A DNA stretch of 64,000 bases, from positions 1,426,001 to 1,490,000 of the forward strand of contig NZ_CP025030.1 in NCBI RefSeq assembly GCF_002812705.1, read 5' to 3'. Both the position numbers and the translations under genes were made by a program. The notes under the pieces are model-generated. The model worked only from the letters and a program-made list of their open reading frames with translations. It did not search any database and was not told where the DNA came from. Origin of the DNA: Achromobacter spanius. GTDB lineage: Bacteria; Pseudomonadota; Gammaproteobacteria; Burkholderiales; Burkholderiaceae_B. Shown here one piece after another: positions 9,058 to 18,911 of this stretch (within the stretch, counting starts at the first letter, position 1; each line of letters opens with the position of its first letter).

Positions 9058-9325
9058 CTTTCCCAGATTGTCGATTGAGTTAAGGGATGTTTAGCACTAA
9101 AAGCTAGCTTCTGAACTCGTCGTGTTGGGGGAATACCCGCAGGATTTCAACCCAGGGTCGTTGCGTTGCCAACCCGTTGCAGAGGTAGAGCGAAAGCTCT
9201 AGGTCTACAACACAAAAGCAGGGCGGCAGACCTGACGGGACCAAAACTGGCAGGAATTGCAGAGTTCCTCGGGGGGAAAACCCCGGGAAAACAGTATTTC
9301 CAGTTAAGTTGGAACAGGAAAAATC
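9058..9325 (+). promoter_or_regulatory. Long 5' leader of the rplN operon with stem-loops
   Basis: About 268 nt of predicted untranslated RNA between the promoter and rplN; no coding region was found in either strand of the 8952-9325 gap. It includes a 10-bp palindrome AAGCTAGCTT (9101-9110). A 6-bp stem TAGAGC/GCTCTA capped by a GAAA tetraloop lies at 9186-9201, and a G-run/C-run hairpin with an AAAA loop at 9273-9284. The end holds ACAGGAAAAATC before ATG 9326. The structure suggests autogenous or attenuation control, but no known ribosomal-protein binding motif was recognised. It does not fold as a tRNA by eye. Confidence 0.5.
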
Positions 9326-9694
9326 ATGATCCAAATGCAGACCACGCTGGACGTGGCCGATAACACTGGTGCGCGTCATGTCATGTGCATTAAGGTGCTC
9401 GGTGGCTCCAAGCGCCGTTATGCCGGTATCGGCGACATCATCAAGGTGAGCGTCAAAGATGCGGCTCCGCGCGGACGCGTCAAGAAAGGCGAAATTTACA
9501 ATGCCGTGGTGGTTCGTACCGCCAAGGGCGTGCGCCGTAAAGACGGTTCGCTGATTAAGTTCGGTGGCAATGCCGCCGTATTGCTCAACGCCAAGCTGGA
9601 GCCCATCGGCACCCGCATCTTCGGACCCGTTACGCGCGAGTTGCGTACCGAGAAGTTCATGAAGATCGTGTCGTTGGCCCCGGAAGTGCTGTAA
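9326..9694 (+). CDS. rplN: 50S ribosomal protein L14
   Basis: L14 of the large subunit, 122 residues as in most bacteria, binding 23S rRNA and forming an intersubunit bridge. The start [17 protein letters not shown] and the block [23 protein letters not shown] are diagnostic. First gene of the spc operon, as in E. coli; unlike the classical arrangement the gene immediately upstream is not rpsQ but a dioxygenase. AGGAAAAATC precedes the ATG. Confidence 0.98.
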   Translation: MIQMQTTLDVADNTGARHVMCIKVLGGSKRRYAGIGDIIKVSVKDAAPRGRVKKGEIYNAVVVRTAKGVRRKDGSLIKFGGNAAVLLNAKLEPIGTRIFGPVTRELRTEKFMKIVSLAPEVL

Positions 9695-9705
9695 GGAGCC
9701 CTACG

Positions 9706-10026
9706 ATGAACAACATTCGTAAAGGCGACGAAGTCATCGTCCTGACCGGCCGCGACAAGAAGCGTCGCGGTACCGTGCTGGCCCGCGTTGATGCCGACCA
9801 CGTCCTGGTCGAAGGCGTCAACGTTGCCAAGAAGCACGTGAAAGCCAACCCGATGGCTAACAACCCGGGCGGGATTGTCGAAAAGACCATGCCGATCCAC
9901 ATCTCGAATGTGGCGCTCTTCAACCCCGCAACCGGTCGTGGCGACCGCGTGGGCGTTCAAGAAGTCGAAGGTCGCAAGGTCCGCGTGTTCCGTTCCAATG
10001 GTGCCGTTGTCGGCGCCAAGGCGTAA
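9706..10026 (+). CDS. rplX: 50S ribosomal protein L24
   Basis: Assembly-initiating large-subunit protein of 106 residues. The N-terminal KOW motif ([19 protein letters not shown]) and the following [11 protein letters not shown] segment are typical. It starts 11 bp after rplN with AAGGAG upstream and belongs to the spc operon. Confidence 0.98.
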   Translation: MNNIRKGDEVIVLTGRDKKRRGTVLARVDADHVLVEGVNVAKKHVKANPMANNPGGIVEKTMPIHISNVALFNPATGRGDRVGVQEVEGRKVRVFRSNGAVVGAKA

Positions 10027-10038
10027 GGGGCGATAGAC

Positions 10039-10578
10039 ATGTCTCGTTTGCAAGATTTCTACAAGAGCAAGGTCGCTGGCGACCTGCAGGCCAAGTTTGG
10101 CTACAAGAGCGTCATGGAAGTGCCGCGCATCACCAAGATCACCCTGAACATGGGTGTCTCGGAAGCCGTGTCCGATAAGAAGGTTATCGAACACGCGGTG
10201 TCGGACCTGACCAAGATCGCTGGCCAAAAGCCTGTCGTGACGAAGACCAAGAAGGCTATCGCTGGTTTCAAGATCCGCGAAAACTACCCGATTGGTTGCA
10301 TGGTCACGTTGCGTGGTCAACGCATGTACGAATTCCTGGATCGCCTCGTTGCGGTCGCGCTGCCTCGCGTGCGCGACTTCCGTGGTATCTCGGGTCGTGC
10401 GTTCGACGGCCGTGGCAACTACAACATCGGGGTGAAAGAGCAAATCATTTTCCCCGAAATCGAGTACGACAAGATCGACGCGCTGCGTGGGCTGAACATC
10501 AGCATCACCACCTCCGCGAAGACCGACGAAGAAGCCAAGGCGCTGTTGACGGCCTTCAGCTTCCCGTTCCGTAACTAA
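10039..10578 (+). CDS. rplE: 50S ribosomal protein L5
   Basis: 5S rRNA-binding protein of the central protuberance, 179 residues as in E. coli. The start [25 protein letters not shown] and the C-terminal [21 protein letters not shown] are conserved. In E. coli this region of the spc mRNA carries the S8 repressor site; no S8-site fold was established here by eye. Gap of 12 bp from rplX. Confidence 0.98.
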   Translation: MSRLQDFYKSKVAGDLQAKFGYKSVMEVPRITKITLNMGVSEAVSDKKVIEHAVSDLTKIAGQKPVVTKTKKAIAGFKIRENYPIGCMVTLRGQRMYEFLDRLVAVALPRVRDFRGISGRAFDGRGNYNIGVKEQIIFPEIEYDKIDALRGLNISITTSAKTDEEAKALLTAFSFPFRN

Positions 10579-10590
10579 GGGGCTGATGAC

Positions 10591-10896
10591 GTGGCTAAAC
10601 TTTCCCTCATCAATCGCGACATCAAGCGCGCCAAGCTGGCTGACAAGTTCGCTGCCAAGCGCGCTGAGTTGAAGGCGATCATCGACGACCAGTCGAAGAC
10701 CGACGAAGAACGTTACCAAGCTCGGCTCAAGCTGCAACAGCTGCCGCGCAATGCCAATCCGACGCGCCAACGTAACCGTTGCGTGGTCACCGGTCGTCCG
10801 CGCGGTGTGTTCCGCAAGTTCGGCCTGACGCGTCACAAACTGCGTGAAATGGCGATGAAGGGCGAAATCCCCGGCATCACCAAGGCCAGCTGGTAG
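10591..10896 (+). CDS. rpsN: 30S ribosomal protein S14
   Basis: Small-subunit head protein of 101 residues, the long zinc-free form: the NRC at the centre is followed by VTGRPRG rather than a second cysteine. GTG start at 10591, the only codon that gives the canonical [11 protein letters not shown]-terminus. It sits 12 bp after rplE in the spc operon. Confidence 0.97.
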   Translation: MAKLSLINRDIKRAKLADKFAAKRAELKAIIDDQSKTDEERYQARLKLQQLPRNANPTRQRNRCVVTGRPRGVFRKFGLTRHKLREMAMKGEIPGITKASW

Positions 10897-10906
10897 GAGA
10901 TACATT

Positions 10907-11302
10907 ATGAGCATGAGCGATCCCATCGCCGATATGCTGACCCGCATTCGCAATGCGCAGCAAGTGGACAAAGTTACGGTGAGCATGCCCTCCTCGAAGC
11001 TGAAGGCGGCTATTGCCGCTGTGCTGAAAGACGAAGGCTACATCGACAGCTTTGAAATCAAGGGCACCCAGGCCAAGCCTGAGCTCGAGATCACCCTGAA
11101 GTACTACGCTGGTCGTCCGGTTATCGAGCGCATTGAACGCGTTTCGCGCCCCGGTCTGCGTATCTACAAGGGCCGTACCAGCATTCCTCAGGTCATGAAC
11201 GGCCTGGGCGTGGCTATCGTTTCGACCTCGCGCGGCGTCATGACCGACCGTAAGGCTCGCGCCAACGGCGTCGGCGGCGAAGTGCTGTGCTACGTGGCCT
11301 AA
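10907..11302 (+). CDS. rpsH: 30S ribosomal protein S8
   Basis: 16S rRNA-binding protein of 131 residues and, in E. coli, the translational repressor of the spc operon. The N-terminus [18 protein letters not shown] and the C-terminal [19 protein letters not shown] are diagnostic. The ATG at 10907 is used by analogy with E. coli MSMQDP and because AGGAG precedes it; a second ATG 6 bp later is possible. Confidence 0.97.
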   Translation: MSMSDPIADMLTRIRNAQQVDKVTVSMPSSKLKAAIAAVLKDEGYIDSFEIKGTQAKPELEITLKYYAGRPVIERIERVSRPGLRIYKGRTSIPQVMNGLGVAIVSTSRGVMTDRKARANGVGGEVLCYVA

Positions 11303-11314
11303 GGAGAAATTCGA

Positions 11315-11848
11315 ATGTCACGTATCGCTAAGTATCCGGTCGAACTGCCCAAGGGTGTCGAAGCTGACATCAAGCAGGATCAGATCATCGTCAAGGGCCC
11401 GCTGGGCACCCTGACTCAAGCCCTGACTGGCGACGTTACGGTTGCGATGGACGAAGGCAAGCTCACGTTTGCCGCCGCCAACGAATCCCGTCACGCCAAT
11501 GCCATGTCGGGTACCGTGCGCGCTCTGGTTGCCAATATGGTTACCGGCGTGAGCAAGGGCTTCGAGCGCAAGCTGACCCTGGTTGGCGTGGGTTACCGCG
11601 CCTCGATCCAAGGCGATGCCGTTAAGCTGCAGCTCGGTTTCTCGCACGACGTTTTGCATCAGTTGCCGGCCGGTATCAAGGCCGAATGCCCCACCCAGAC
11701 GGAAATCGTCATCAAGGGCGCCAACAAGCAAGTCGTCGGTCAGATGGCCGCTGAAATCCGCTCGTACCGCGAACCCGAACCCTACAAGGGCAAGGGTGTG
11801 CGTTACTCGGACGAACGCGTCGTCATCAAAGAAACCAAGAAGAAATAA
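11315..11848 (+). CDS. rplF: 50S ribosomal protein L6
   Basis: Large-subunit protein of 177 residues near the factor-binding site, built of two duplicated domains. N-terminus [16 protein letters not shown] and the C-terminal [21 protein letters not shown] are typical. Starts 12 bp after rpsH with AAGGAG. Confidence 0.98.
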   Translation: MSRIAKYPVELPKGVEADIKQDQIIVKGPLGTLTQALTGDVTVAMDEGKLTFAAANESRHANAMSGTVRALVANMVTGVSKGFERKLTLVGVGYRASIQGDAVKLQLGFSHDVLHQLPAGIKAECPTQTEIVIKGANKQVVGQMAAEIRSYREPEPYKGKGVRYSDERVVIKETKKK

Positions 11849-11869
11849 CGGCGCACGCAAGGACGAATC

Positions 11870-12235
11870 ATGGACAAAAAAGTTTCCCGTTTGCGTCGTG
11901 CGGTTCCGACCCGCCGGAAGATCAACGAGCTGCGCGTTCACCGCCTCTCGGTCTTCCGCTCGAACCAGCACATCTACGCCAACATCATTTCGCCGGAAGG
12001 CGATCGCGTTCTGGTCAGCGCCTCGACGGTGGAAGCCGAAGTGCGTGCGCAACTGGCCGGCCAAACCGGTCAAGGCGGCAACACTGCCGCTGCGACGCTG
12101 GTTGGCAAGCGCGTGGCCGAAAAGGCCAAGGCTGCCGGTATCGAACTGGTCGCTTTCGATCGCTCGGGCTTTCGTTACCATGGCCGCGTGAAAGCGCTGG
12201 CCGATGCCGCGCGTGAAGCCGGCCTGAAGTTCTAA
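11870..12235 (+). CDS. rplR: 50S ribosomal protein L18
   Basis: 5S rRNA-binding protein, 121 residues. The segments [17 protein letters not shown] and the C-terminal [20 protein letters not shown] identify it. Spc operon, 21 bp after rplF. Confidence 0.98.
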   Translation: MDKKVSRLRRAVPTRRKINELRVHRLSVFRSNQHIYANIISPEGDRVLVSASTVEAEVRAQLAGQTGQGGNTAAATLVGKRVAEKAKAAGIELVAFDRSGFRYHGRVKALADAAREAGLKF

Positions 12236-12250
12236 GCGAGGATCTGTCAA

Positions 12251-12772
12251 ATGGCTAAAGTACAAGGCAAGAACGCCGCGGAAAAAGAGAACGATGACGG
12301 CCTCCGCGAAAAGATGATCGCGGTCAACCGCGTGAGCAAAGTGGTCAAGGGTGGTCGCACCATGAGCTTTGCCGCGCTGACCGTGGTTGGCGATGGCGAT
12401 GGTCGCGTCGGCATGGGTAAGGGCAAGGCGCGTGAAGTGCCGGTGTCCGTCCAGAAGGCAATGGAACAGGCCCGTCGCGGCATGTTCAAGGTTGCTCTGA
12501 AGAACGGCACGCTGCACCACACCGTGGTTGGCAAGCATGGCGCCGCTACCGTGCTGATCTCGCCGGCTGCTGAAGGTACTGGCGTTATCGCCGGCGGCCC
12601 GATGCGCGCTATTTTTGAAGTGATGGGTGTGCGTAACGTGGTTGCCAAGAGCCTGGGCTCGAGCAACCCCTACAACATGGTTCGCGCCACGTTGAATGGT
12701 CTGCGCGCTTCCCTGACCCCGGCTGATGTTGCTGCCAAGCGCGGCAAGTCGGTCGAAGAAATCCTGGGGTAA
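12251..12772 (+). CDS. rpsE: 30S ribosomal protein S5
   Basis: Small-subunit protein of 173 residues acting in decoding fidelity. The S5 N-domain [20 protein letters not shown] and the [20 protein letters not shown] helix are visible. Spc operon between rplR and rpmD, with only 3 bp to rpmD. Confidence 0.98.
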   Translation: MAKVQGKNAAEKENDDGLREKMIAVNRVSKVVKGGRTMSFAALTVVGDGDGRVGMGKGKAREVPVSVQKAMEQARRGMFKVALKNGTLHHTVVGKHGAATVLISPAAEGTGVIAGGPMRAIFEVMGVRNVVAKSLGSSNPYNMVRATLNGLRASLTPADVAAKRGKSVEEILG

Positions 12773-12775
12773 ATC

Positions 12776-12961
12776 ATGGCTCAGAAGCAGATCAAAGTGA
12801 CCCTCGTGCGCTCCGTGATCGGTACCAAGCAATCGCACCGTGACACGGTTCGCGGTTTGGGCTTGGGCCGCATCAACAGCAGCCGCGTGTTGGTCGATAC
12901 GCCCGAGGTGCGTGGGATGATCCGTAAGGTGGATTATCTCGTTTCCGTCTCGGAAGCCTAA
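12776..12961 (+). CDS. rpmD: 50S ribosomal protein L30
   Basis: Small large-subunit protein of 61 residues. [20 protein letters not shown] and the LGLGRINS block are family hallmarks. Starts 3 bp after the rpsE stop, so coupled translation is likely. Confidence 0.97.
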   Translation: MAQKQIKVTLVRSVIGTKQSHRDTVRGLGLGRINSSRVLVDTPEVRGMIRKVDYLVSVSEA

Positions 12962-12970
12962 GGAATCACC

Positions 12971-13411
12971 ATGTCGGATATGCAACTTAATTCGCTGAAG
13001 CCCGCTGAGGGCAGCAAGCACGCCAAGCGCCGCGTCGGCCGTGGTATCGGTTCGGGTCTGGGTAAAACCGCCGGCCGTGGCCACAAAGGTCAGAAGTCGC
13101 GCTCGGGCGGTTTCCATAAGGTTGGCTTCGAAGGCGGTCAAATGCCGCTGCAGCGTCGTCTGCCCAAGCGTGGTTTCACCCCGCTCGGTCAGCACCTGTA
13201 CGCCGAAGTCCGTCTGTCGGACCTGCAAGCCCTGCCCATCGACGAAGTCGACGTGCAAGTGCTCAAGGCGGCTGGCGTGATTGGTCAGGCGGTTCGTTAC
13301 GCCAAGGTCATCAAGTCGGGTGAACTCTCGCGCAAGGTCGTGCTCAAGGGCATTACCGCGACGGCCGGCGCTCGCGCCGCCATCGAAGGCGCGGGCGGCT
13401 CGCTTGCTTGA
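12971..13411 (+). CDS. rplO: 50S ribosomal protein L15
   Basis: Late-assembly large-subunit protein of 146 residues. The glycine/arginine-rich N-terminal half ([20 protein letters not shown], then QKSRSGG) and the RRLPKRGF motif are diagnostic. It precedes secY by 14 bp, the usual order in bacteria. Confidence 0.98.
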   Translation: MSDMQLNSLKPAEGSKHAKRRVGRGIGSGLGKTAGRGHKGQKSRSGGFHKVGFEGGQMPLQRRLPKRGFTPLGQHLYAEVRLSDLQALPIDEVDVQVLKAAGVIGQAVRYAKVIKSGELSRKVVLKGITATAGARAAIEGAGGSLA

Positions 13412-13425
13412 TCATGAGGTGACGA

Positions 13426-14751
13426 GTGGCTAACGCGCAGGCATTGGGCAAAACCGGAGCACGGTACGGTGATTTGAAGCGCCGTCTTGTGTTCCTGGTG
13501 CTCGCTCTGGTGGTTTACCGTTTGGGTACACACATCCCCGTACCGGGTATTAATCCGGATGCGCTGGCGGACTTGTTCCGTCAGAACCAGGGCGGGATCC
13601 TGGGCCTGTTCAACATGTTCTCGGGTGGGGCGCTCTCGCGTTTCTCGATTTTTGCCCTGGGGATCATGCCGTACATTTCGGCATCCATCATCATGCAGTT
13701 GATGTCGGTGGTGGTGCCGTCGCTGGAAGCGCTCAAGAAAGAGGGCGAATCCGGTCGTCGGAAGATTACCCAATACACCCGCTACGGCACAGTCGTGCTG
13801 GCGCTGGTGCAAGCAGTGGGCATTTCGGTAGCGTTGGAGTCCCAACAGGGACTGGTGATCGATCCGGGTATGCTGTTTCGCTTCACGACCATTGTGACTT
13901 TGGTCACCGGCACCATGTTCGTCATGTGGCTGGGTGAGCAGATCACGGAACGTGGTCTTGGCAACGGGATTTCCATCCTGATCTTCGCAGGTATCGTTGC
14001 GGGTCTGCCCGCGGCGCTGGCTGCACTGTTGGACCTGGTCCGCACCAACGCGATGTCCGTGCTTTCGGCACTGTTCATTGTGGCTCTGGTGGTGCTGGTT
14101 ACCGCTTTTGTGGTGTTCGTGGAACGCGGACAGCGCAAGATCACGGTGAACTACGCCAAGCGTCAGGTCGGCAACAAGGTCTACGGTGGTCAAAGCTCGC
14201 ATTTGCCGCTGAAGCTGAACATGGCAGGGGTGATTCCGCCGATTTTCGCGTCGTCAATCATTCTGTTCCCGGCCACGATCACGAGCTGGTTCTCCAGCAG
14301 TGAGAACATGCGCTGGCTTAGTGACCTGGCTGCGGCCCTGTCGCCTCGTCAACCGCTCTACATCACGCTGTATTCCGTCGCGATTATTTTCTTCTGCTTT
14401 TTCTACACGGCTCTGGTGTTCAACAGCCGCGAAACGGCGGACAACCTGAAGAAGAGTGGTGCGTTTGTTCCGGGTATTCGTCCGGGCGAGCAAACGGCGC
14501 GCTACATCGACAAGATCCTGATGCGTCTGACGCTCGCAGGTGCCTTGTACATCACTTTGGTGTGCCTGTTGCCTGAATTCTTGGTGATGCGCTGGAACGT
14601 TCCCTTCTACTTCGGTGGTACGTCTCTGTTGATTATTGTGGTGGTGACGATGGATTTCATGGCACAGGTTCAGGCCTACATGATGTCTCACCAGTACGAC
14701 TCGTTGCTCAAGAAGGCCAACTTCAAGGGCGCGGGTTTGCCGATGCGGTAA
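13426..14751 (+). CDS. secY: Preprotein translocase subunit SecY
   Basis: Channel subunit of the SecYEG translocon, 441 residues, about ten membrane spans. Visible hallmarks are [20 protein letters not shown] after the plug region, the cytoplasmic loop around [17 protein letters not shown] and the C-terminal [12 protein letters not shown] start at 13426, 14 bp after rplO, with GAGGTGAC upstream. It exports the many secreted proteins of the window, including the Liv-type binding protein. Confidence 0.98.
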   Translation: MANAQALGKTGARYGDLKRRLVFLVLALVVYRLGTHIPVPGINPDALADLFRQNQGGILGLFNMFSGGALSRFSIFALGIMPYISASIIMQLMSVVVPSLEALKKEGESGRRKITQYTRYGTVVLALVQAVGISVALESQQGLVIDPGMLFRFTTIVTLVTGTMFVMWLGEQITERGLGNGISILIFAGIVAGLPAALAALLDLVRTNAMSVLSALFIVALVVLVTAFVVFVERGQRKITVNYAKRQVGNKVYGGQSSHLPLKLNMAGVIPPIFASSIILFPATITSWFSSSENMRWLSDLAAALSPRQPLYITLYSVAIIFFCFFYTALVFNSRETADNLKKSGAFVPGIRPGEQTARYIDKILMRLTLAGALYITLVCLLPEFLVMRWNVPFYFGGTSLLIIVVVTMDFMAQVQAYMMSHQYDSLLKKANFKGAGLPMR

Positions 14752-14759
14752 GCAAAAGA

Positions 14760-14978
14760 ATGTCCAAGGACGACGTCATTCAGATGCAAGGCGAGGTTCT
14801 TGAGAACCTCCCGAACGCGACATTTCGCGTCAAGCTCGAAAACGGCCACGTGGTGTTGGGCCATATTTCCGGCAAGATGCGTATGCATTACATCCGGATC
14901 CTGCCGGGTGACAAGGTCACAGTGGAGCTCACGCCCTATGATCTGACGCGAGCCAGGATAGTTTTCCGCTCCAAATGA
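14760..14978 (+). CDS. infA: Translation initiation factor IF-1
   Basis: Single OB-fold protein of 72 residues that binds the ribosomal A site during initiation. [20 protein letters not shown] and the C-terminal [15 protein letters not shown] are conserved. It lies between secY and rpmJ, 8 bp after secY. The presence of infA at this position is the standard betaproteobacterial layout. Confidence 0.98.
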   Translation: MSKDDVIQMQGEVLENLPNATFRVKLENGHVVLGHISGKMRMHYIRILPGDKVTVELTPYDLTRARIVFRSK

Positions 14979-15012
14979 GCGGAACCGGATTACGGAAAAT
15001 TAGGAGTCAACC

Positions 15013-15126
15013 ATGAAAGTAATGGCATCGGTTAAGCGGATCTGCCGCAACTGCAAAGTTATCAAACGTCACGGCGTGGTGCGTGTTATCTGCACCGACC
15101 CGCGTCACAAGCAGCGTCAAGGCTAA
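15013..15126 (+). CDS. rpmJ: 50S ribosomal protein L36
   Basis: Very short large-subunit protein of 37 residues with the zinc-ribbon ligands Cys11, Cys14, Cys27 and His32 all present, so it is the zinc-binding (C+) form. Starts at ATG 15013 after TTAGGAG, 34 bp downstream of infA. Confidence 0.96.
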
Positions 15127-15169
15127 CTCGGGTTAGCGACTACGCAACAGATTTATTCAAGGAATAGTC

Positions 15170-15535
15170 ATGGCCCGTATTGCTGGCATTAACATCCCGC
15201 CGCAACAGCACGCCGAGATCGGACTGACCGCCATTTTTGGCATTGGTCGTACGCGCGCTCGCAAAATCTGCGAAGCGGCAAACGTACCCTTTGACAAAAA
15301 GGTCAAGGATCTGAACGACGCTGAATTGGAACGCGTCCGCGAACATGTTGGTTTGTTCACGGTTGAAGGCGACCTGCGTCGTGAAGTACAGCTCTCGATC
15401 AAGCGTTTGATCGACCTGGGAACCTACCGCGGTATGCGTCACAAGCGCGGTTTGCCCGTGCGCGGCCAGCGCACTCGCACCAACGCTCGCACCCGTAAGG
15501 GCCCGCGTCGTGCTGCTGCGTCCCTGAAGAAATAA
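15170..15535 (+). CDS. rpsM: 30S ribosomal protein S13
   Basis: Small-subunit head protein of 121 residues making bridges to L5 and the P-site tRNA. N-terminus [20 protein letters not shown], the central [19 protein letters not shown] and the basic tail are typical. First gene of the alpha operon part, 43 bp after rpmJ. Confidence 0.98.
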   Translation: MARIAGINIPPQQHAEIGLTAIFGIGRTRARKICEAANVPFDKKVKDLNDAELERVREHVGLFTVEGDLRREVQLSIKRLIDLGTYRGMRHKRGLPVRGQRTRTNARTRKGPRRAAASLKK

Positions 15536-15550
15536 TCGAGGAACTGGATT

Positions 15551-15952
15551 ATGGCGAAAGCTTCCACCAGCGGCGCTTCGCGCGTGCGCAAAAAGGTTAA
15601 GAAGAACGTCTCGGACGGCATCGCGCACGTTCACGCTTCGTTCAACAACACCATCATCACCATCACCGACCGTCAGGGCAACGCTTTGTCGTGGGCCACT
15701 TCGGGTGGTGCTGGTTTCAAGGGTTCGCGTAAGTCGACCCCGTTTGCCGCGCAAGTCGCCGCTGAAACGGCTGGCCGCGTCGCGCTGGAATACGGCATCA
15801 AGACGCTGGAAGTGCGCATCAAGGGCCCCGGTCCTGGCCGCGAATCGTCTGTCCGCGCTCTGAACGCGCTGGGCATCAAGATTTCGTCCATCGCCGACAT
15901 CACGCCCGTTCCGCACAACGGCTGCCGTCCGCCGAAGCGTCGTCGTATCTAA
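15551..15952 (+). CDS. rpsK: 30S ribosomal protein S11
   Basis: Platform protein of 133 residues. [31 protein letters not shown] and the C-terminal [16 protein letters not shown] are diagnostic. Alpha operon, 15 bp after rpsM. Confidence 0.98.
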   Translation: MAKASTSGASRVRKKVKKNVSDGIAHVHASFNNTIITITDRQGNALSWATSGGAGFKGSRKSTPFAAQVAAETAGRVALEYGIKTLEVRIKGPGPGRESSVRALNALGIKISSIADITPVPHNGCRPPKRRRI

Positions 15953-15963
15953 AGGGAATCCAC

Positions 15964-16587
15964 ATGGCACGTTATATTGGACCCAAATGCAAGCTCTCGC
16001 GCCGCGAGGGTACTGACCTGTTCCTGAAGAGCGCCCGTCGCTCGCTGGATTCCAAGTGCAAGCTGGATTCCAAGCCTGGCCAACACGGCCGCACTTCGGG
16101 TGCCCGCACTTCCGACTACGGCCTGCAGCTGCGCGAAAAGCAAAAGCTGAAGCGCATGTACGGCGTGCTGGAAAAGCAATTCCGCAAGTACTTCGCTGAA
16201 GCAGAGCGTCGCCGTGGCAACACCGGCGAAACCCTGATCCAGCTGCTGGAATCGCGCCTGGACAACGTCGTCTACCGCATGGGCTTCGGCTCGACGCGCG
16301 CCGAAGCTCGCCAGCTGGTGAGCCACCGCGCCATCGAACTGAACGGCCACACGGCTGACATCGCTTCGATGCTGGTCAAGGCTGGTGACGTCATCTCGAT
16401 CCGCGAAAAGGCCAAGAAGCAAGGCCGTATCAAGGAATCGCTCGACCTGGCCACCAGCATCGGCATCCCCCAATGGGTGGAAGTCGACACGACCAAGCTG
16501 ACCGGTACGTTCAAGTCGGCTCCCGATCGCGCTGACGTCGCTCGCGACATCAACGAATCGATGGTCGTCGAACTGTACTCGCGTTAA
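15964..16587 (+). CDS. rpsD: 30S ribosomal protein S4
   Basis: Primary 16S rRNA-binding protein of 207 residues and, in E. coli, repressor of the alpha operon. The S4 N-domain ([20 protein letters not shown]), the PGQHG segment and the RNA-binding S4 fold beginning [12 protein letters not shown] are seen. It is followed by an unusually long gap (214 bp) before rpoA that contains a stem-loop. Confidence 0.98.
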   Translation: MARYIGPKCKLSRREGTDLFLKSARRSLDSKCKLDSKPGQHGRTSGARTSDYGLQLREKQKLKRMYGVLEKQFRKYFAEAERRRGNTGETLIQLLESRLDNVVYRMGFGSTRAEARQLVSHRAIELNGHTADIASMLVKAGDVISIREKAKKQGRIKESLDLATSIGIPQWVEVDTTKLTGTFKSAPDRADVARDINESMVVELYSR

Positions 16588-16659
16588 TCAGGTCGGCCGG
16601 CGCCTCCTTCGCAGGTGTGCCGGCTACTGGTCCCGCGACCCGTTTGCACGTCTCGCAGC

Positions 16660-16693
16660 AGCCCGCTTTCCGCCTTTTGGTGGGGCGGGCTTT
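16660..16693 (+). promoter_or_regulatory. Stem-loop in the rpsD-rpoA gap (attenuator or processing site candidate)
   Basis: AGCCCGC (16660-16666) pairs with GCGGGCT (16685-16691), enclosing a second stem CCGCC/GGTGG with a TTTT loop. Only three T residues follow, so it is at best a partial terminator. It could lower or process the message between S4 and the RNA polymerase subunit. The rest of the 16588-16801 gap shows no gene. Confidence 0.5.
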
Positions 16694-16801
16694 GCGGTAA
16701 GTATCGGCCGGCGTTTTCGCGCCGTCCGAGTTTCATGTTTCACCCTGTCCATCAGCCTTATCGGTGTAACGAGCCGAGGGTATTGAAAAGGAACACAGTA
16801 A

Positions 16802-17788
16802 ATGTCCACTCAAGGTTTTCTGAAGCCGCGCTCCATTGAAGTCGAACCGGTCGGCACGCACCATGCCAAGATCGTGATGGAGCCGTTCGAGCGTGGCTAC
16901 GGTCATACTCTGGGCAACGCCCTGCGCCGCATCCTGCTGTCTTCGATGACCGGCTACGCGCCGACCGAAGTGCAAATGACGGGCGTGGTGCACGAATATT
17001 CGACCATCCCGGGCGTTCGCGAAGATGTCGTCGACATCCTGCTGAACCTGAAGGGCGTGGTTTTCAAGCTGCACAATCGCGACGAAGTGACCCTGGTTCT
17101 GCGCAAGACTGGCGCGGGCACCGTGCTGGCCAGCGACATCGAGCTGCCGCACGACGTCGAGATCATCAACCCCGGCCATGCCATCTGCAACCTGACGGAC
17201 GCAGGCAAGCTGGAAATGCAGATCAAGGTTGAGAAGGGCCGTGGCTACGTGCCGGGCAACGTGCGCGCGCTGTCGGAAGACCGCACCCACACCATCGGCC
17301 GCATCGTTCTGGACGCTTCGTTCAGCCCGGTTCGCCGCGTCAGCTACGCTGTGGAAAGCGCCCGTGTTGAACAGCGCACCGACCTGGACAAGCTGGTTCT
17401 GGATATCGAAACCAACGGCGTGATCTCGCCCGAGGAAGCGGTGCGCCAGTCGGCTCGCATCCTGATGGACCAGATCTCGGTCTTCGCCGCGCTGGAAGGT
17501 GCTGGCGATTCGTACGAAGCGCCGGTCCGCGGCACGCCGCAGATCGACCCGGTCTTGCTGCGTCCGGTCGACGACCTGGAACTGACCGTGCGTTCGGCCA
17601 ACTGCCTGAAGGCCGAAAACATCTACTACATCGGCGACCTGATCCAGCGTACCGAAAACGAGCTGCTCAAGACCCCGAACCTGGGTCGCAAGTCGCTCAA
17701 CGAAATCAAGGAAGTTCTGGCTGCACGTGGCTTGACCTTGGGCATGAAGCTCGAGAACTGGCCGCCCCTGGGCCTGGAGCGTCCCTAA
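16802..17788 (+). CDS. rpoA: RNA polymerase alpha subunit
   Basis: Alpha subunit of 328 residues, the assembly platform of RNA polymerase. The N-terminal domain contains [20 protein letters not shown]; the C-terminal domain contacting UP elements and activators (from about 245) contains [20 protein letters not shown] and [14 protein letters not shown]. Cotranscribed with rpsD upstream and rplQ downstream in the classical alpha operon. AAAGGAACACAGTAA precedes the ATG. Confidence 0.98.
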   Translation: MSTQGFLKPRSIEVEPVGTHHAKIVMEPFERGYGHTLGNALRRILLSSMTGYAPTEVQMTGVVHEYSTIPGVREDVVDILLNLKGVVFKLHNRDEVTLVLRKTGAGTVLASDIELPHDVEIINPGHAICNLTDAGKLEMQIKVEKGRGYVPGNVRALSEDRTHTIGRIVLDASFSPVRRVSYAVESARVEQRTDLDKLVLDIETNGVISPEEAVRQSARILMDQISVFAALEGAGDSYEAPVRGTPQIDPVLLRPVDDLELTVRSANCLKAENIYYIGDLIQRTENELLKTPNLGRKSLNEIKEVLAARGLTLGMKLENWPPLGLERP

Positions 17789-17831
17789 GCTTTAAACGGG
17801 TGGCGCCCTGGCAACGGGGCGTCTCCTGCAA

Positions 17832-17857
17832 CGCCCGGCAACCCCGCCGGGCGGTTT
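17832..17857 (+). terminator. Hairpin after rpoA, possible partial terminator
   Basis: Perfect 8-bp stem CGCCCGGC / GCCGGGCG with an AACCCC loop followed by GTTT. The short T-run makes full termination doubtful. It lies in the 184-bp gap between rpoA and rplQ, so it may tune rather than end transcription. Confidence 0.45.
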
Positions 17858-17972
17858 GCGAATTCGTCGTAAAATGCACCGTTTTCTACCGGACCGCAGC
17901 CTGATTGCAGGTTGATAGAAGAGCCGGCCACCCGATGGCGAACGCCATCTTTAGATTCAAAGGAAACTTATC

Positions 17973-18365
17973 ATGCGTCACGGTAATGGCTTGCGTAAGC
18001 TCAACCGCACCAGCAGTCACCGTCTTGCCATGTTCCGCAACATGGCCGTTTCGTTGATCACTCACGAAGCTATCAAGACCACGCTGCCGAAGGCGAAAGA
18101 ATTGCGCCGCGTCATCGAACCCCTGATCACGCTGGGCAAAGAGCCCACGCTGGCGAACAAGCGTCTGGCATTTGCCCGTCTGCGCGATCGCGATGCGGTG
18201 GTGAAGCTGTTTGCCGAAATCGGCCCGCGCTACGCGGCCCGTAACGGTGGCTACACCCGCGTGCTGAAGATGGGCTTCCGTCAAGGCGACAACGCTCCCA
18301 TGGCTTTCATGGAACTGGTTGACCGTCCGGAAGTTGATGAAGCCGCTGAGGACAGCGCCGAATAA
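17973..18365 (+). CDS. rplQ: 50S ribosomal protein L17
   Basis: Large-subunit protein of 130 residues, the last gene of the alpha operon. N-terminus [20 protein letters not shown] and the [20 protein letters not shown] segment are diagnostic; an acidic tail follows. AAAGGAAAC precedes the start. A strong terminator follows 22 bp after the stop. Confidence 0.98.
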   Translation: MRHGNGLRKLNRTSSHRLAMFRNMAVSLITHEAIKTTLPKAKELRRVIEPLITLGKEPTLANKRLAFARLRDRDAVVKLFAEIGPRYAARNGGYTRVLKMGFRQGDNAPMAFMELVDRPEVDEAAEDSAE

Positions 18366-18386
18366 ATTCGGTTGCTAGATAAGCGA

Positions 18387-18421
18387 CAAGGGCGGGTCTT
18401 CGGACCCGCCCTTGTTTTATT
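18387..18421 (+). terminator. Rho-independent terminator of the ribosomal operons
   Basis: Perfect 12-bp stem CAAGGGCGGGTC / GACCCGCCCTTG with a stable TTCG tetraloop, then TTTTATTT. It ends the rplN-rplQ block. Confidence 0.93.
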
Positions 18422-18426
18422 TGCGC

Positions 18427-18454
18427 CCGGCATTTGCGCATCCGGCATTTGCGC
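18427..18454. repeat. Two tandem copies of a 13-bp sequence
   Basis: CCGGCATTTGCGC occurs at 18427-18439 and 18442-18454, period 15 bp, between the terminator and the HIT gene stop. No function is apparent. Confidence 0.6.
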
Positions 18455-18473
18455 GCTCGACTCGCGCTTTGAA

Positions 18474-18911
18474 TCAGGACGCGTGCAATTCCCCGCGCAA
18501 TTGCGCGGCGGTGGCCGCCAGGGCCTCTTGAGGCGGTTGTGGCGGCATCTTGAACGTCAGGTTCTGCTGTTCGATGTACGCCGTGGACGTGACGTCTTGC
18601 GTGTGGTGCATGGGGATAACGTGCGCGTGCGAGTGCGCCACGTGTATGCCGGTGAAGGCGAAGCCCACCCGCTCCACGCCGTACAGGCGCTTCATGTGGC
18701 GGCCCAGCTTCTGCCCCAGGTTCACAATGTGCCCCGCCAGGTCAGCCGGCATGTCCTCGAAGTACGGGTAATGCTGTTTGGGAATGATCAGCGTGTGTCC
18801 CGGCCGCACGGGTTGGATGTCCAGGAAGGCCAGCAAACGCTCGTCTTCATGAATGATATGGGCGGGAATCTCGTGCCGGGCGATCCGGCAGAACAGGCAT
18901 TGGTCTGGCAT
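18474..18911 (-). CDS. HIT family protein (histidine triad nucleotide-binding)
   Basis: Small cytosolic protein of 145 residues. The start MPDQCLFCRIARHEIPAHI and the HVAHSHAHVIP motif (His-x-His-x-His) define the HIT superfamily, whose members hydrolyse nucleoside phosphoramidates or dinucleotides. The ATG at 18911 is used because homology begins exactly there; the open frame extends 86 codons upstream with no protein-like character. It is longer than the HinT type (about 115) and the substrate is unknown. Divergent from cutA across a 124-bp gap. Confidence 0.88.
   Translation of the reverse strand: MPDQCLFCRIARHEIPAHIIHEDERLLAFLDIQPVRPGHTLIIPKQHYPYFEDMPADLAGHIVNLGQKLGRHMKRLYGVERVGFAFTGIHVAHSHAHVIPMHHTQDVTSTAYIEQQNLTFKMPPQPPQEALAATAAQLRGELHAS

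Noticed and set aside
9140..9330. Possible tRNA or small ORF in the rplN leader
   Set aside because: No cloverleaf with acceptor and TPsiC elements could be drawn, and no frame has coding character or a ribosome-binding site.
9496..13258. Very long minus-strand open frames (496 and 646 codons) opposite the ribosomal protein genes
   Set aside because: They mirror strongly conserved ribosomal genes on the plus strand, have His/Asp-rich composition typical of antisense of high-GC genes, and lack start signals.
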